NCBI GenBank assembly: GCA_026397035.1
Contig: JAPLVQ010000151.1
Coordinates: 6,618-13,527, forward strand
DNA length: 6,910 nucleotides
Reading direction: 5' to 3'
DNA from: Candidatus Iainarchaeum sp.
GTDB taxonomy: Archaea > Iainarchaeota > Iainarchaeia > Iainarchaeales > JAAZKV01
Shown: positions 1-5,038 of the stretch, piece after piece
Layout of the letters: every line of letters starts with the position of its first letter
Numbering within the stretch: position 1 is the stretch's first letter
Notes under the pieces: generated by a model
Databases searched by the model: none
What the model was told of the DNA's origin: nothing
What the model saw: only the letters and a program-made list of their open reading frames with translations
Made by a program: the position numbers and the translations under genes

Positions 1-1201
1 AATGTGCAAGCTTTTTTACTATTCCTTTTTCAGCATCAACTTCAACCATATCCCCCGTTTTTAGTATTTTCGTAGCATATTGCGTTCCGACAATGCAGGG
101 CTTTTTAAATTCGCGGCTTATTATTGCTGCATGAGATGTTACCCCACCTTCATCAGTTACTATTGCTGCACATTTGGACATTAATGGCACAAAATCTGGA
201 GTAGTCATTTTTGTGACAAGGATTTCCCCAAGATTTATCCTTTTTGGGTCATTTGGCATTATTACCTTGACCATTCCAATAGCCTTTCCTTTGAAAGCGA
301 TGCTCCCGCTAATTTCTGATATGTGCGGTTTGATATTAAGAATTTTGTCACGCAAGGAAAGAAAGTCCTCAGAATAAGCAATTTTTGCTTTTCCTTGCAA
401 TGAATAAACCAAACATTGTTTTCCGAAATCAGATTTTAAGTTATGTGCTCCGAGTCTTTTTTTTATTTCTTCTGGCGAAACCCATTGAACATATTCCCCC
501 AAGTGTGTCGCTACCTCAAGTTCCTTAAAAAAAGGTGTTGAAAGTTCGTACCACGCAGTTTCATAAGCGTTTTTTCTAAAGTCCCTTGTTTGAGAAAGCT
601 TTTTCAACAAGTCAATGTATTTTTGACTTTCCATTGAAAATGGGTTTTTGGCATGAACTGAAGTCGTAACATTAAAAAATTCGCTTTTAACATTTGATGA
701 AACAAGTGTCATAAGTTTTGTTCGCATTTCTTCTTTGTTTTCATAATTTGCAATCACAGCATTCTCGCAAATGTTTTCCAAAAAAATAGGCGCAATATAT
801 GCTGGCGCGAAATTCCGCCAAGCATCGCAAAACAACTCAAACCTTTTTGCAATCAGTAACCCGTTTTCATTTAGTTTCTTGCTTGTCTCAAGAAGTCCCT
901 GTGCAAGCTTCTCAAAGGAGCCCACGTCTTGAGTTATCAAATCGAATTTATTTTCAATTTCCTGACTTAACCTCTTGGAAATTACTTTTTGCTCAATGAC
1001 ATTCATGAAATTGTCAGCAGAGATTTTCTCATTTTCAAAATAACAAAAAGTGATAAAAGGATCTTGGAGTTTTAATCCAAACCTTCTTTCAAACCAATTG
1101 TAAAAGCCTTCATAACTCAAAAAAGACCTTAGCGGCGGCGCTTTTCTTCCAACTGTTTGTTTCCATTCTTGAGCAGCAATAAAATCAAACTCAGCTTCCA
1201 T
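1..1201 (-). CDS. PEP-utilizing enzyme mobile-domain protein, C-terminal end cut by the window edge
   Basis: At least 400 codons are open from the ATG at 1201 to base 2, and the frame runs off the left edge. The C-terminal part (about residues 290-400) is a PEP-synthase/PPDK-type swivelling phosphohistidine domain. It carries TDEGGVTSHAAIISRE with the phosphorylatable His at residue 357, followed by KKPCIVGT and a GDMVEVDAEKGIVKKL ending that normally closes this domain, so the stop is probably just outside. Residues 1-285 are a mostly helical, charged region with a WYELSTPFFKEL segment; I recognise no ATP-grasp nucleotide-binding domain in it. In PEP synthase and rifampin phosphotransferase this His carries phosphate between an ATP-grasp domain and a second active site. 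Here the ATP-grasp is absent, and a PEP-binding barrel would have to lie beyond base 1. The start is fixed because an in-frame TAG lies four codons upstream (1211-1213). A weak AGGA precedes it. The substrate is unknown. Confidence 0.85.
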   Translation of the reverse strand, partial: MEAEFDFIAAQEWKQTVGRKAPPLRSFLSYEGFYNWFERRFGLKLQDPFITFCYFENEKISADNFMNVIEQKVISKRLSQEIENKFDLITQDVGSFEKLAQGLLETSKKLNENGLLIAKRFELFCDAWRNFAPAYIAPIFLENICENAVIANYENKEEMRTKLMTLVSSNVKSEFFNVTTSVHAKNPFSMESQKYIDLLKKLSQTRDFRKNAYETAWYELSTPFFKELEVATHLGEYVQWVSPEEIKKRLGAHNLKSDFGKQCLVYSLQGKAKIAYSEDFLSLRDKILNIKPHISEISGSIAFKGKAIGMVKVIMPNDPKRINLGEILVTKMTTPDFVPLMSKCAAIVTDEGGVTSHAAIISREFKKPCIVGTQYATKILKTGDMVEVDAEKGIVKKLAH

Positions 1202-1285
1202 AAATAATTCCTATCACAAAAAAAATAAAAAAGATTGTTTTCATTTCTATTTATCTGGTGCATATTGACTCTGCCTTTTAGCCAA

Positions 1286-1293
1286 TATTTAAA
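1286..1293 (-). promoter_or_regulatory. Candidate TATA box for the mobile-domain gene
   Basis: On the minus strand this reads TTTAAATA and lies 85-92 nt before the ATG at 1201, which would give a leader of about 60 nt. A second AT-rich element near 1246-1255 (AGATAAATAG) would give a leader of about 23 nt. The sequence does not choose between them. Confidence 0.3.
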
Positions 1294-1323
1294 GGCAAAG
1301 GTCAGATTCACACCATATTACAC

Positions 1324-1336
1324 ATGCCACTGGGCG
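1324..1336 (-). repeat. Direct copy of the tRNA 3' end (att-like)
   Basis: These 13 bases (ATGCCACTGGGCG on the plus strand) exactly repeat 1622-1634, which covers the last four T-stem bases, the 3' acceptor strand, the discriminator and one flanking base of the tRNA gene. Both copies have the same orientation, 298 bp apart, and enclose the 71-aa membrane ORF. Homology stops sharply on both sides. This is the layout left when an integrase uses a tRNA 3' end as attB, but no integrase is visible, so the interpretation is inference. The direct repeat itself is certain. Confidence 0.55.
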
Positions 1337-1364
1337 ACATAACTCTAAAAAGTGCGATGCCCAT

Positions 1365-1580
1365 TTACTTTAGCTTCTTCTTCAATAAAACGGTTATAAT
1401 CCCACAAACAATAAACCCAACAAAGAAATATAACATACTTCTTGAAGCGAATAACTCAAATGACCCTTCCTTTGCCAAGCCACCAAAAACATTTACTAAC
1501 CCATAAAGGAAAACAAGAAGCAATGCAACTGTCAGACCAACAAAAACTTTATGCAATAAATTAATTCCTTTACTTTTCAT
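1365..1580 (-). CDS. Small two-helix membrane protein, unknown function
   Basis: A 71-residue protein I do not recognise. Two hydrophobic stretches are clear, about residues 12-33 (VFVGLTVALLLVFLYGLVNV...) and 48-66 (SMLYFFVGFIVCGIITVLL). They are joined by a short loop with acidic and polar residues (KEGSFE). The protein begins with basic residues (MKSKG) and ends KKKLK, so both termini are probably cytoplasmic. The ATG at 1580 has a good archaeal Shine-Dalgarno GGTGG (1585-1589) five bases before it, and TATA-like sequence between it and the tRNA (1601-1620), which supports a real gene. It lies between the tRNA 3' end and a 13-bp copy of that end, so it may be cargo of a tiny insertion. No catalytic motif is visible. 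A small toxin, holin-like or regulatory membrane peptide are all possible, but nothing here decides. Confidence 0.6.
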   Translation of the reverse strand: MKSKGINLLHKVFVGLTVALLLVFLYGLVNVFGGLAKEGSFELFASRSMLYFFVGFIVCGIITVLLKKKLK

Positions 1581-1621
1581 TAAACCACCGCACTATAAGA
1601 TTTATTAAAGTATAAATATTT

Positions 1622-1634
1622 ATGCCACTGGGCG
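1622..1634 (-). repeat. 13-bp direct repeat partner inside the tRNA 3' end
   Basis: This is the tRNA-borne copy of the 13-bp repeat at 1324-1336. On the minus strand it runs from the 3' T-stem strand through the acceptor strand to one base past the discriminator, the segment that tRNA-targeting integrases commonly use as crossover core. Confidence 0.55.
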
Positions 1635-1695
1635 GAATCGCACCGCCGACCTCCTGATTATGAGTCAGGCGATCTAACTGCTGATCTACAGTGGC
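1623..1695 (-). tRNA. tRNA with CAU anticodon (elongator Met or Ile2)
   Basis: The minus strand folds into a complete 73-nt cloverleaf. Acceptor stem GCCACTG/CAGTGGC has seven perfect pairs, D-stem GATC/GATC, anticodon stem CCTGA/TCAGG, loop CTCATAA with anticodon CAT, five-base variable loop AGGTC, T-stem GGCGG/CCGCC, discriminator A. CCA is not encoded and there is no intron. It is not an archaeal initiator type: the first pair is G-C rather than A-U, and the three G-C pairs next to the anticodon loop are missing. Elongator tRNA-Met is therefore likely, but tRNA-Ile2, whose C34 is modified to agmatidine, also has CAU and cannot be excluded. The D-loop AGCAGTTA lacks the GG pair, and the T-loop TGCGATT has G at position 55 instead of U. 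U8, A14, G15-C48, A21, T54, C56 and A58 are normal. Confidence 0.9.
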
Positions 1696-1698
1696 AGA

Positions 1699-1800
1699 AC
1701 CTTGCTAAGGTATAGCAAAACCATATGTTTTGCGTTGCCCCGCAAAAGCTTTAGCTTTTGCTGGATTCACGAAAGTATTTGCCCATTGTTCTTGCAATGG
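1699..1800. repeat. Cluster of four short palindromes upstream of the tRNA
   Basis: Four perfect inverted repeats sit within 102 bp. They are ACCTT/AAGGT (1699-1711), GCAAAAC/GTTTTGC with a 5-nt loop (1715-1733), GCAAAAGCT/AGCTTTTGC with a 2-nt centre (1742-1761), and CCATTG/CAATGG with a 6-nt loop (1783-1800). The second and third share the GCAAAA...TTTTGC arms, so one may derive from the other. The cluster lies in the 187-bp gap between rpiA and the tRNA gene. It could be a REP/MITE-like repeat, a structured leader RNA, or a processing region in an rpiA-tRNA transcript. I found no C/D-box pair and no convincing H/ACA pocket. Confidence 0.55.
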
Positions 1801-1882
1801 ACAGAAAACTAAACAGAACCAACTAGGTAAAGAAATATCCTTTGGAAAAGTTTTAATACCTGCTTTTAGCGGTTTTAGGGAG

Positions 1883-2566
1883 TTATTGGTTTTGCCCTTC
1901 AGTATTAGTTAGCCGGCTTTTTACTGTCAAATTATTTCCATATAAAACGATTCTATCAGCATACCCGATAAAGAGGCTTGTTTCAAGTACTCCTGGGATT
2001 GCTTTTGCCTGGTAATCAATGTCTTCAAGCGAATAAATTTCGTCAACTTTAATGTCAGCAAAATAGTGTCCTGTTTCGCTCATTATTGGTTTTCCTTTTT
2101 GCGCGCGGAGAGTTACTTCTCCCAAATTCATTAGTCTTGTGAGTGTTTTATTTGGGGCAAACGAACTTATTTCAGCGCTTATTGGACAATTAAATCTTTT
2201 TACAAAACTTTTTTCATGGCAAATAACAATCATTTCGGCCGCATCTTGCGCTATCATCTTGTCGCGTATTAAGGAAGTGGTTTCGTTTGAAATATAATTA
2301 AAGTCTTCGTCTACTTGGTCGACAAAATCAAACGCTAAATCTATTTCAGCGTCGTCAAGCGAGACTGTTGGAACTTTTAATTGAGAACAAAGTAAGGATA
2401 TACTGTGGGAAGTTGGAACAATCCTTATTCTGAGACTGGAATTTTCAACATAAATAGCAAGTTTTTTTAGGAATGCTTCGTTGCTTGCTCCTGTACCAAG
2501 TGAGACTACATAGTTTTGTTTAACGTATTTCTCAAGCAGTGCTTCTATCATGTCAAGCGGAATCAT
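1883..2566 (-). CDS. rpiA: Ribose-5-phosphate isomerase A family protein with altered active site
   Basis: 227 residues, the usual RpiA length. RpiA interconverts ribose-5-phosphate and ribulose-5-phosphate and supplies pentose for nucleotides. Family landmarks occur in order: phosphate loop VSLGTGASNEAF (21-32), VPTSHSISLL (50-59), DLAFDFVDQVDEDFNYI (76-92), LIRDKMIA (99-106), MIVICHEKSFVKRF (112-125), CPISAEISSFA, PIMSETGHYFADIKVDEI, and IPGVLETSLFIGYADRIVLYG near the end. The two Asp of the IDGAD motif are kept (D80, D83). The canonical KGGGGAL loop is replaced by SNETTSL (93-99), so the catalytic Lys is Ser93, and the catalytic Glu of TREK is Asp102. The family call is firm but activity is uncertain. 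The ATG at 2566 has GTGAT five bases upstream; a TTTTTAAAAA TATA candidate lies at 2614-2623. It follows kae1 by 68 bp. Confidence 0.85.
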   Translation of the reverse strand: MIPLDMIEALLEKYVKQNYVVSLGTGASNEAFLKKLAIYVENSSLRIRIVPTSHSISLLCSQLKVPTVSLDDAEIDLAFDFVDQVDEDFNYISNETTSLIRDKMIAQDAAEMIVICHEKSFVKRFNCPISAEISSFAPNKTLTRLMNLGEVTLRAQKGKPIMSETGHYFADIKVDEIYSLEDIDYQAKAIPGVLETSLFIGYADRIVLYGNNLTVKSRLTNTEGQNQ

Positions 2567-2613
2567 TAAATCACTTGATTAATTTGGTTTTTCTTGAATA
2601 AAAAACTTGCTAA

Positions 2614-2623
2614 TTTTTAAAAA
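2614..2623 (-). promoter_or_regulatory. Candidate TATA box for rpiA
   Basis: TTTTTAAAAA in the kae1-rpiA spacer would place transcription initiation near 2593, giving a leader of about 27 nt that includes the GTGAT ribosome site. It falls directly after the kae1 stop, so rpiA can be expressed independently of kae1. Confidence 0.4.
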
Positions 2624-2634
2624 TAGAGTTTTTT

Positions 2635-3604
2635 CTAGTCTTTTCGCCAATTTACTTTAACATCATCCGTTCTTTGCTTAGGCAGTATTTTAGAACTATT
2701 TGGATTTGTTCTGTATCCTGCTTTGTGCATTAATATTCCTGTCCACCCTATCATTGCAGAATTATCCACCATTACTGAATTTGGAGGAATAAATAATGTA
2801 GCTCCTCGTTCTTCGCACATTTTTCCAACCATTTTTTGTAATGCTTTTGAGCATCCCACGCCTCCGCCAAGAATTACTTCTTTTTTCTCTGTGTGCGCAA
2901 GTGCTCTTTCGGTTACTTCGGTTAGCATTGCAAAAGCGTTGTGGAGCGCGGAGTATACTAAATCTTCTTTTTTTATTTTTCCCCATTCCTTTTACTGTGT
3001 AAGGAAGTTCAATCAGTTTTTTCCCTTCAAAATACATTTTATCAAGAATTGGACCCGCAGGAAAGCCCAAACCCAGCTCTCTTCCGAATGTGTCTAAGAA
3101 ATTACCAATCCCTGTATCAAGTGTTTCCCCAAATACTCTATAATAATTATTTTCATAACAAATAATCTGTGTGTTTGCTCCTGAAGCGTAAAGCATTACT
3201 GGGTCAAGCGTACTACAAAGTTTTCTGCCTATTTCAAGGTGCGCAATACAGTGATTAACCCCGATAAGTGGAACTTTGTTTTTCAAAGCAATTTGCCTAG
3301 CAGCTATTGCCCCGCACCTTAAGGCATTTCCAATTCCTGGTCCTTGGGAGAATGCAACTAAATTAATCTCGCTAAGTTTTACATTCGCTTTTTCTAGTGC
3401 TAATTTAATTACTGATGGTGCAGCTTGATAGTGGTGTTCCGCCAGGTCGCGCGGAATCATCCCTCCTTTTTCTGTAGTATAAGAATCTTTTTCGTTTGAA
3501 AGTATTACACAAGTGGCTTTTTCATAATTCACATAATCAATGTCGCTTTCAATTACTGCTGCCCCAAATGTATGGGCTGTTGATTCAATTCCGAAGCACT
3601 TCAT
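2635..3604 (-). CDS. kae1: KEOPS tRNA t6A subunit Kae1 with a +1-base frameshift
   Basis: Kae1 transfers the threonylcarbamoyl group to A37 of ANN-decoding tRNAs in the cytoplasmic KEOPS complex. The first frame (start to about 2976) holds MKCFGIESTAHTFG, FSQGPGIGNALR, metal ligands H118 and H122 in VNHCIAHLEIG, SGANTQI, VFGETLDTGIGNFLD and LPYTVKGMGK. The reading then shifts. The other frame continues with IKKEDLVYSALHNA, VILGGGVGCSKALQKM and PPNSVMVDNSAMIGW (metal ligand D280) to the stop at 2635. Dropping one A from the A5-T-A7 tract (2968-2980) gives 322 residues, the usual archaeal length. Unshifted, the first frame would end at 2762 in non-Kae1 sequence. I chose ATG 3604, not 3613, because GATGAT lies five bases before it and MK begins the family. 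No Bud32 kinase is fused. Confidence 0.9.
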
Positions 3605-3634
3605 GTAAATCATCTTGTAAAAAATATTACAGTA

Positions 3635-3643
3635 ACTATAAAT
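3635..3643 (-). promoter_or_regulatory. TATA box of kae1
   Basis: Minus-strand ATTTATAGT centred at 3639 predicts initiation near 3613, leaving about a 10-nt leader that holds GATGAT (3609-3614) before the ATG at 3604. This makes the upstream ATG at 3613 unlikely, since it would coincide with the transcript start. Confidence 0.5.
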
Positions 3644-3701
3644 CCTGCCTAATCATTCAACTAATTACTCGACATTGCTATTTGGCATGAATTTCTTATT
3701 A

Positions 3702-4235
3702 CTATAAAATTAAGTATATTACGATTGCAAAAATATTATACAATAAATGCCCCAGGTAGTTTTGGAGGATTGAATTGTTTTTCTTAAACCACCAGGCAAG
3801 GATTAATCCAAGTACAAAGGCGCCGATTATTTCCCCAATGGAGCCGTACCCGTAATGAAAAACGGCAAATACTGCGCTGGAGATAATTATTCCTGTTTTT
3901 TTCTGTAAAAATGCCCTGAAAAATACTTCTTCAATGAACACTGCGATTATCATAGTAGCAATAAACCAAACTAATTGTTCCTTTGAAAGGGCAATCATCA
4001 AGTCCCCGACTTTTTCTATATCCGTTATTCCAAAAAGAGAAAGAATTATTGAGATTACTATTGATATAACTCCTAAGAGAACAAACAGTTTTAATGCCCC
4101 AAAAAGTTCTTTCTTCTTTGACTTGTTTACTGGGAGTATAAGAGCAAAAACTTTTTTCCAAGAATGCTTTTTCATCACTCTTTCCCACAAGAAAGGAAAA
4201 AGAAGAAAAAGCGCCATTAAGAGTTCATATAGCAT
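3702..4235 (-). CDS. CPBP-family (CAAX/Abi) intramembrane metalloprotease
   Basis: 177 residues, strongly hydrophobic, with about five to six membrane segments. The three glutamic-type protease motifs are complete: EEVFFR (E102, E103, R107), FAVFH (F123, H127) and HLLYN (H163, N167). These form the intramembrane active site of the family that includes Rce1 and bacterial Abi/CPBP proteins. A basic cytosolic loop (NKSKKKE, 37-43) follows the first helix. Substrates cannot be deduced. Family members process prenylated CAAX proteins in eukaryotes, and some act in bacteriocin immunity or regulated proteolysis. It lies between kae1 and the 98-aa gene inside an otherwise informational gene cluster. 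There is no Shine-Dalgarno, and a TATA box 25 nt upstream implies a leaderless mRNA starting at the ATG. Confidence 0.9.
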   Translation of the reverse strand: MLYELLMALFLLFPFLWERVMKKHSWKKVFALILPVNKSKKKELFGALKLFVLLGVISIVISIILSLFGITDIEKVGDLMIALSKEQLVWFIATMIIAVFIEEVFFRAFLQKKTGIIISSAVFAVFHYGYGSIGEIIGAFVLGLILAWWFKKNNSILQNYLGHLLYNIFAIVIYLIL

Positions 4236-4256
4236 AATGTACTAGAGGGGTTGTTT

Positions 4257-4264
4257 AATTTAAA
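4257..4264 (-). promoter_or_regulatory. TATA box of the CPBP protease gene
   Basis: TTTAAATT centred at 4260 lies about 25 nt before the ATG at 4235, the normal archaeal spacing from TATA to transcription start. Initiation would fall on or beside the A of the ATG, giving a leaderless transcript. No GGTG-like site is present between the box and the start. Confidence 0.55.
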
Positions 4265-4277
4265 GATAGCGCTGTAA

Positions 4278-4295
4278 TAAAATTTGATTTTCAAA
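4278..4295 (-). terminator. Possible hairpin-plus-T terminator
   Basis: On the minus strand TTTGA-AAA-TCAAA forms a 5-bp stem with a 3-nt loop, followed by ATTTTATT. It lies just past the second TGA (4298) downstream of the 98-aa gene. The stem is weak. T-rich sequence alone is often enough for archaeal termination. Confidence 0.35.
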
Positions 4296-4363
4296 CATCA
4301 CTTTTTAGAAAGCTTTTTTTTAATTTCTCCGATTTTTGCTAAATTCTTTAAGTTTGCTCTTCG

Positions 4364-4660
4364 TCAGTATTCACTGTCCGCATTCAACATAGACCGTGCC
4401 AATTCATGTTTTCGGCTTAAACGCAGAACATAGTATTGAAAGTGATATGGGGAATTTTCAATTTTGGGTCCACGCCCCAAATCCAATTTTTTAGCTTTAG
4501 GTTCGGGTATATTCCATCTGTCAATCCAAGCTTGTCTTCTTGCAATAAACTCTTGCTCAGCATTAAGAGCATTTAATTTTTGATACAGAGCCTCTTTTTG
4601 ACTAGCCTTATAATTAGATTTTGGTCTTGCTGCTTTTGAAACAAATTTTGATTTATTCAT
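4364..4660 (-). CDS. Hypothetical basic protein, 98 aa, possibly ended early by an in-frame TGA
   Basis: I do not recognise this protein. It is soluble, basic and rich in Lys, Arg and Ala, with no membrane segment and no cysteines. Residues 19-48 look helical and end in a Trp-rich turn (AWIDRWNIPEPK). The C-terminal half has an aromatic patch (PYHFQYYVLRLSRKHEL). The composition would suit an RNA- or ribosome-associated protein, but that is only inference. A TATA-like CTTTTATGC (4683-4691) lies about 27 nt before the ATG, with no clear Shine-Dalgarno, so the mRNA is probably leaderless. After the TGA at 4364-4366 the same frame stays open for 21 Lys/Leu-rich codons to a second TGA at 4298, so the original product may have been 120 residues. 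It separates rps27ae from the CPBP gene. Confidence 0.6.
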   Translation of the reverse strand: MNKSKFVSKAARPKSNYKASQKEALYQKLNALNAEQEFIARRQAWIDRWNIPEPKAKKLDLGRGPKIENSPYHFQYYVLRLSRKHELARSMLNADSEY

Positions 4661-4682
4661 CTATCAATAATGTTATTTGGAT

Positions 4683-4691
4683 GCATAAAAG
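4683..4691 (-). promoter_or_regulatory. TATA box of the 98-aa gene
   Basis: CTTTTATGC centred about 27 nt before the ATG at 4660 fits a leaderless start. It lies downstream of the T-runs that probably end the S27Ae transcript. Confidence 0.4.
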
Positions 4692-4725
4692 CTTTTCTTT
4701 CGCCAAAACAGCTAAAAATTCACTC

Positions 4726-4746
4726 AAAAAGCCAAAAAAACAGGGT
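4726..4746 (-). terminator. T-rich terminator after S27Ae
   Basis: Just after the rps27ae stop the minus strand reads CCCTG, seven T, GGC, then five T. Consecutive T-runs without a strong stem are the normal archaeal termination signal. This would close the ribosomal transcript before the separate promoter of the 98-aa gene. Confidence 0.5.
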
Positions 4747-4749
4747 TTT

Positions 4750-4926
4750 TCACTTTCTTTTTTCCATGTATCCGCATTTTCCGCAAGAGTATCTGTCTTT
4801 GTGTTCGGCTAAAAATACCCCAGGTCCGCATTTTGGACAGAATTTTCCTTTTCTCTTCAAAACGCCTGTTGAAATATCATATTTTTCCGATTTTAATTTC
4901 TTTTTTCTTTCTTCTTTTCCAGCCAT
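4750..4926 (-). CDS. rps27ae: Ribosomal protein S27Ae (eS31)
   Basis: A 58-residue protein translated here directly from the sequence. The N-terminal tail is very basic ([17 protein letters not shown]). It is followed by a zinc ribbon with CPKCG (C30, C33), the typical [19 protein letters not shown] stretch (C48, C51), and a short basic end (MEKRK). The four Cys bind one zinc in the small ribosomal subunit; unlike the eukaryotic homologue there is no ubiquitin fusion. Length and motif spacing match archaeal S27Ae. The start is certain: the ATG at 4926 has GGTGGT five bases upstream, a strong archaeal ribosome site. It follows rps24e by 112 bp, the usual archaeal order, so co-regulation is likely, although AT-rich sequence in the gap could hold a separate promoter. 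Confidence 0.95.
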   Translation of the reverse strand: MAGKEERKKKLKSEKYDISTGVLKRKGKFCPKCGPGVFLAEHKDRYSCGKCGYMEKRK

Positions 4927-5038
4927 TTTTTACCACCAATAATATTTACTAAAAAACACTTTTATCAAAAATTTCTGCTAATACTTTCATAATATACCTT
5001 TCAAAAATCCCTTACTTTTTATTCCAAAAATAAAAAAT

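Noticed and set aside
1129..1311. 60-codon minus-strand ORF covering the leader of the mobile-domain gene
   Set aside because: Wrong frame relative to the clear protein; low-complexity sequence from an AT-rich leader.
1783..1803. H/ACA guide RNA, since a hairpin is followed by ACA
   Set aside because: The stem is only 6 bp with no pseudouridylation pocket or K-turn, so the match is too weak.
1730..1912. 60-codon plus-strand ORF overlapping the palindrome cluster and the rpiA end
   Set aside because: It has no ribosome site, overlaps rpiA antisense, and its coding content comes from the inverted repeats.
2723..3097. 124-codon plus-strand ORF opposite kae1
   Set aside because: Antisense shadow of kae1, which is strongly supported on the other strand in two frames.
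3604..3613. Upstream ATG of kae1 (adds MIY)
   Set aside because: The GATGAT site and TATA spacing favour the ATG at 3604.
3934..4245. 103-codon plus-strand ORF opposite the CPBP gene
   Set aside because: Antisense shadow; the minus-strand frame carries all three protease motifs.
4670..4942. Plus-strand ORFs across S27Ae
   Set aside because: The minus strand encodes a complete zinc-ribbon S27Ae with a strong ribosome site, so these are shadows.
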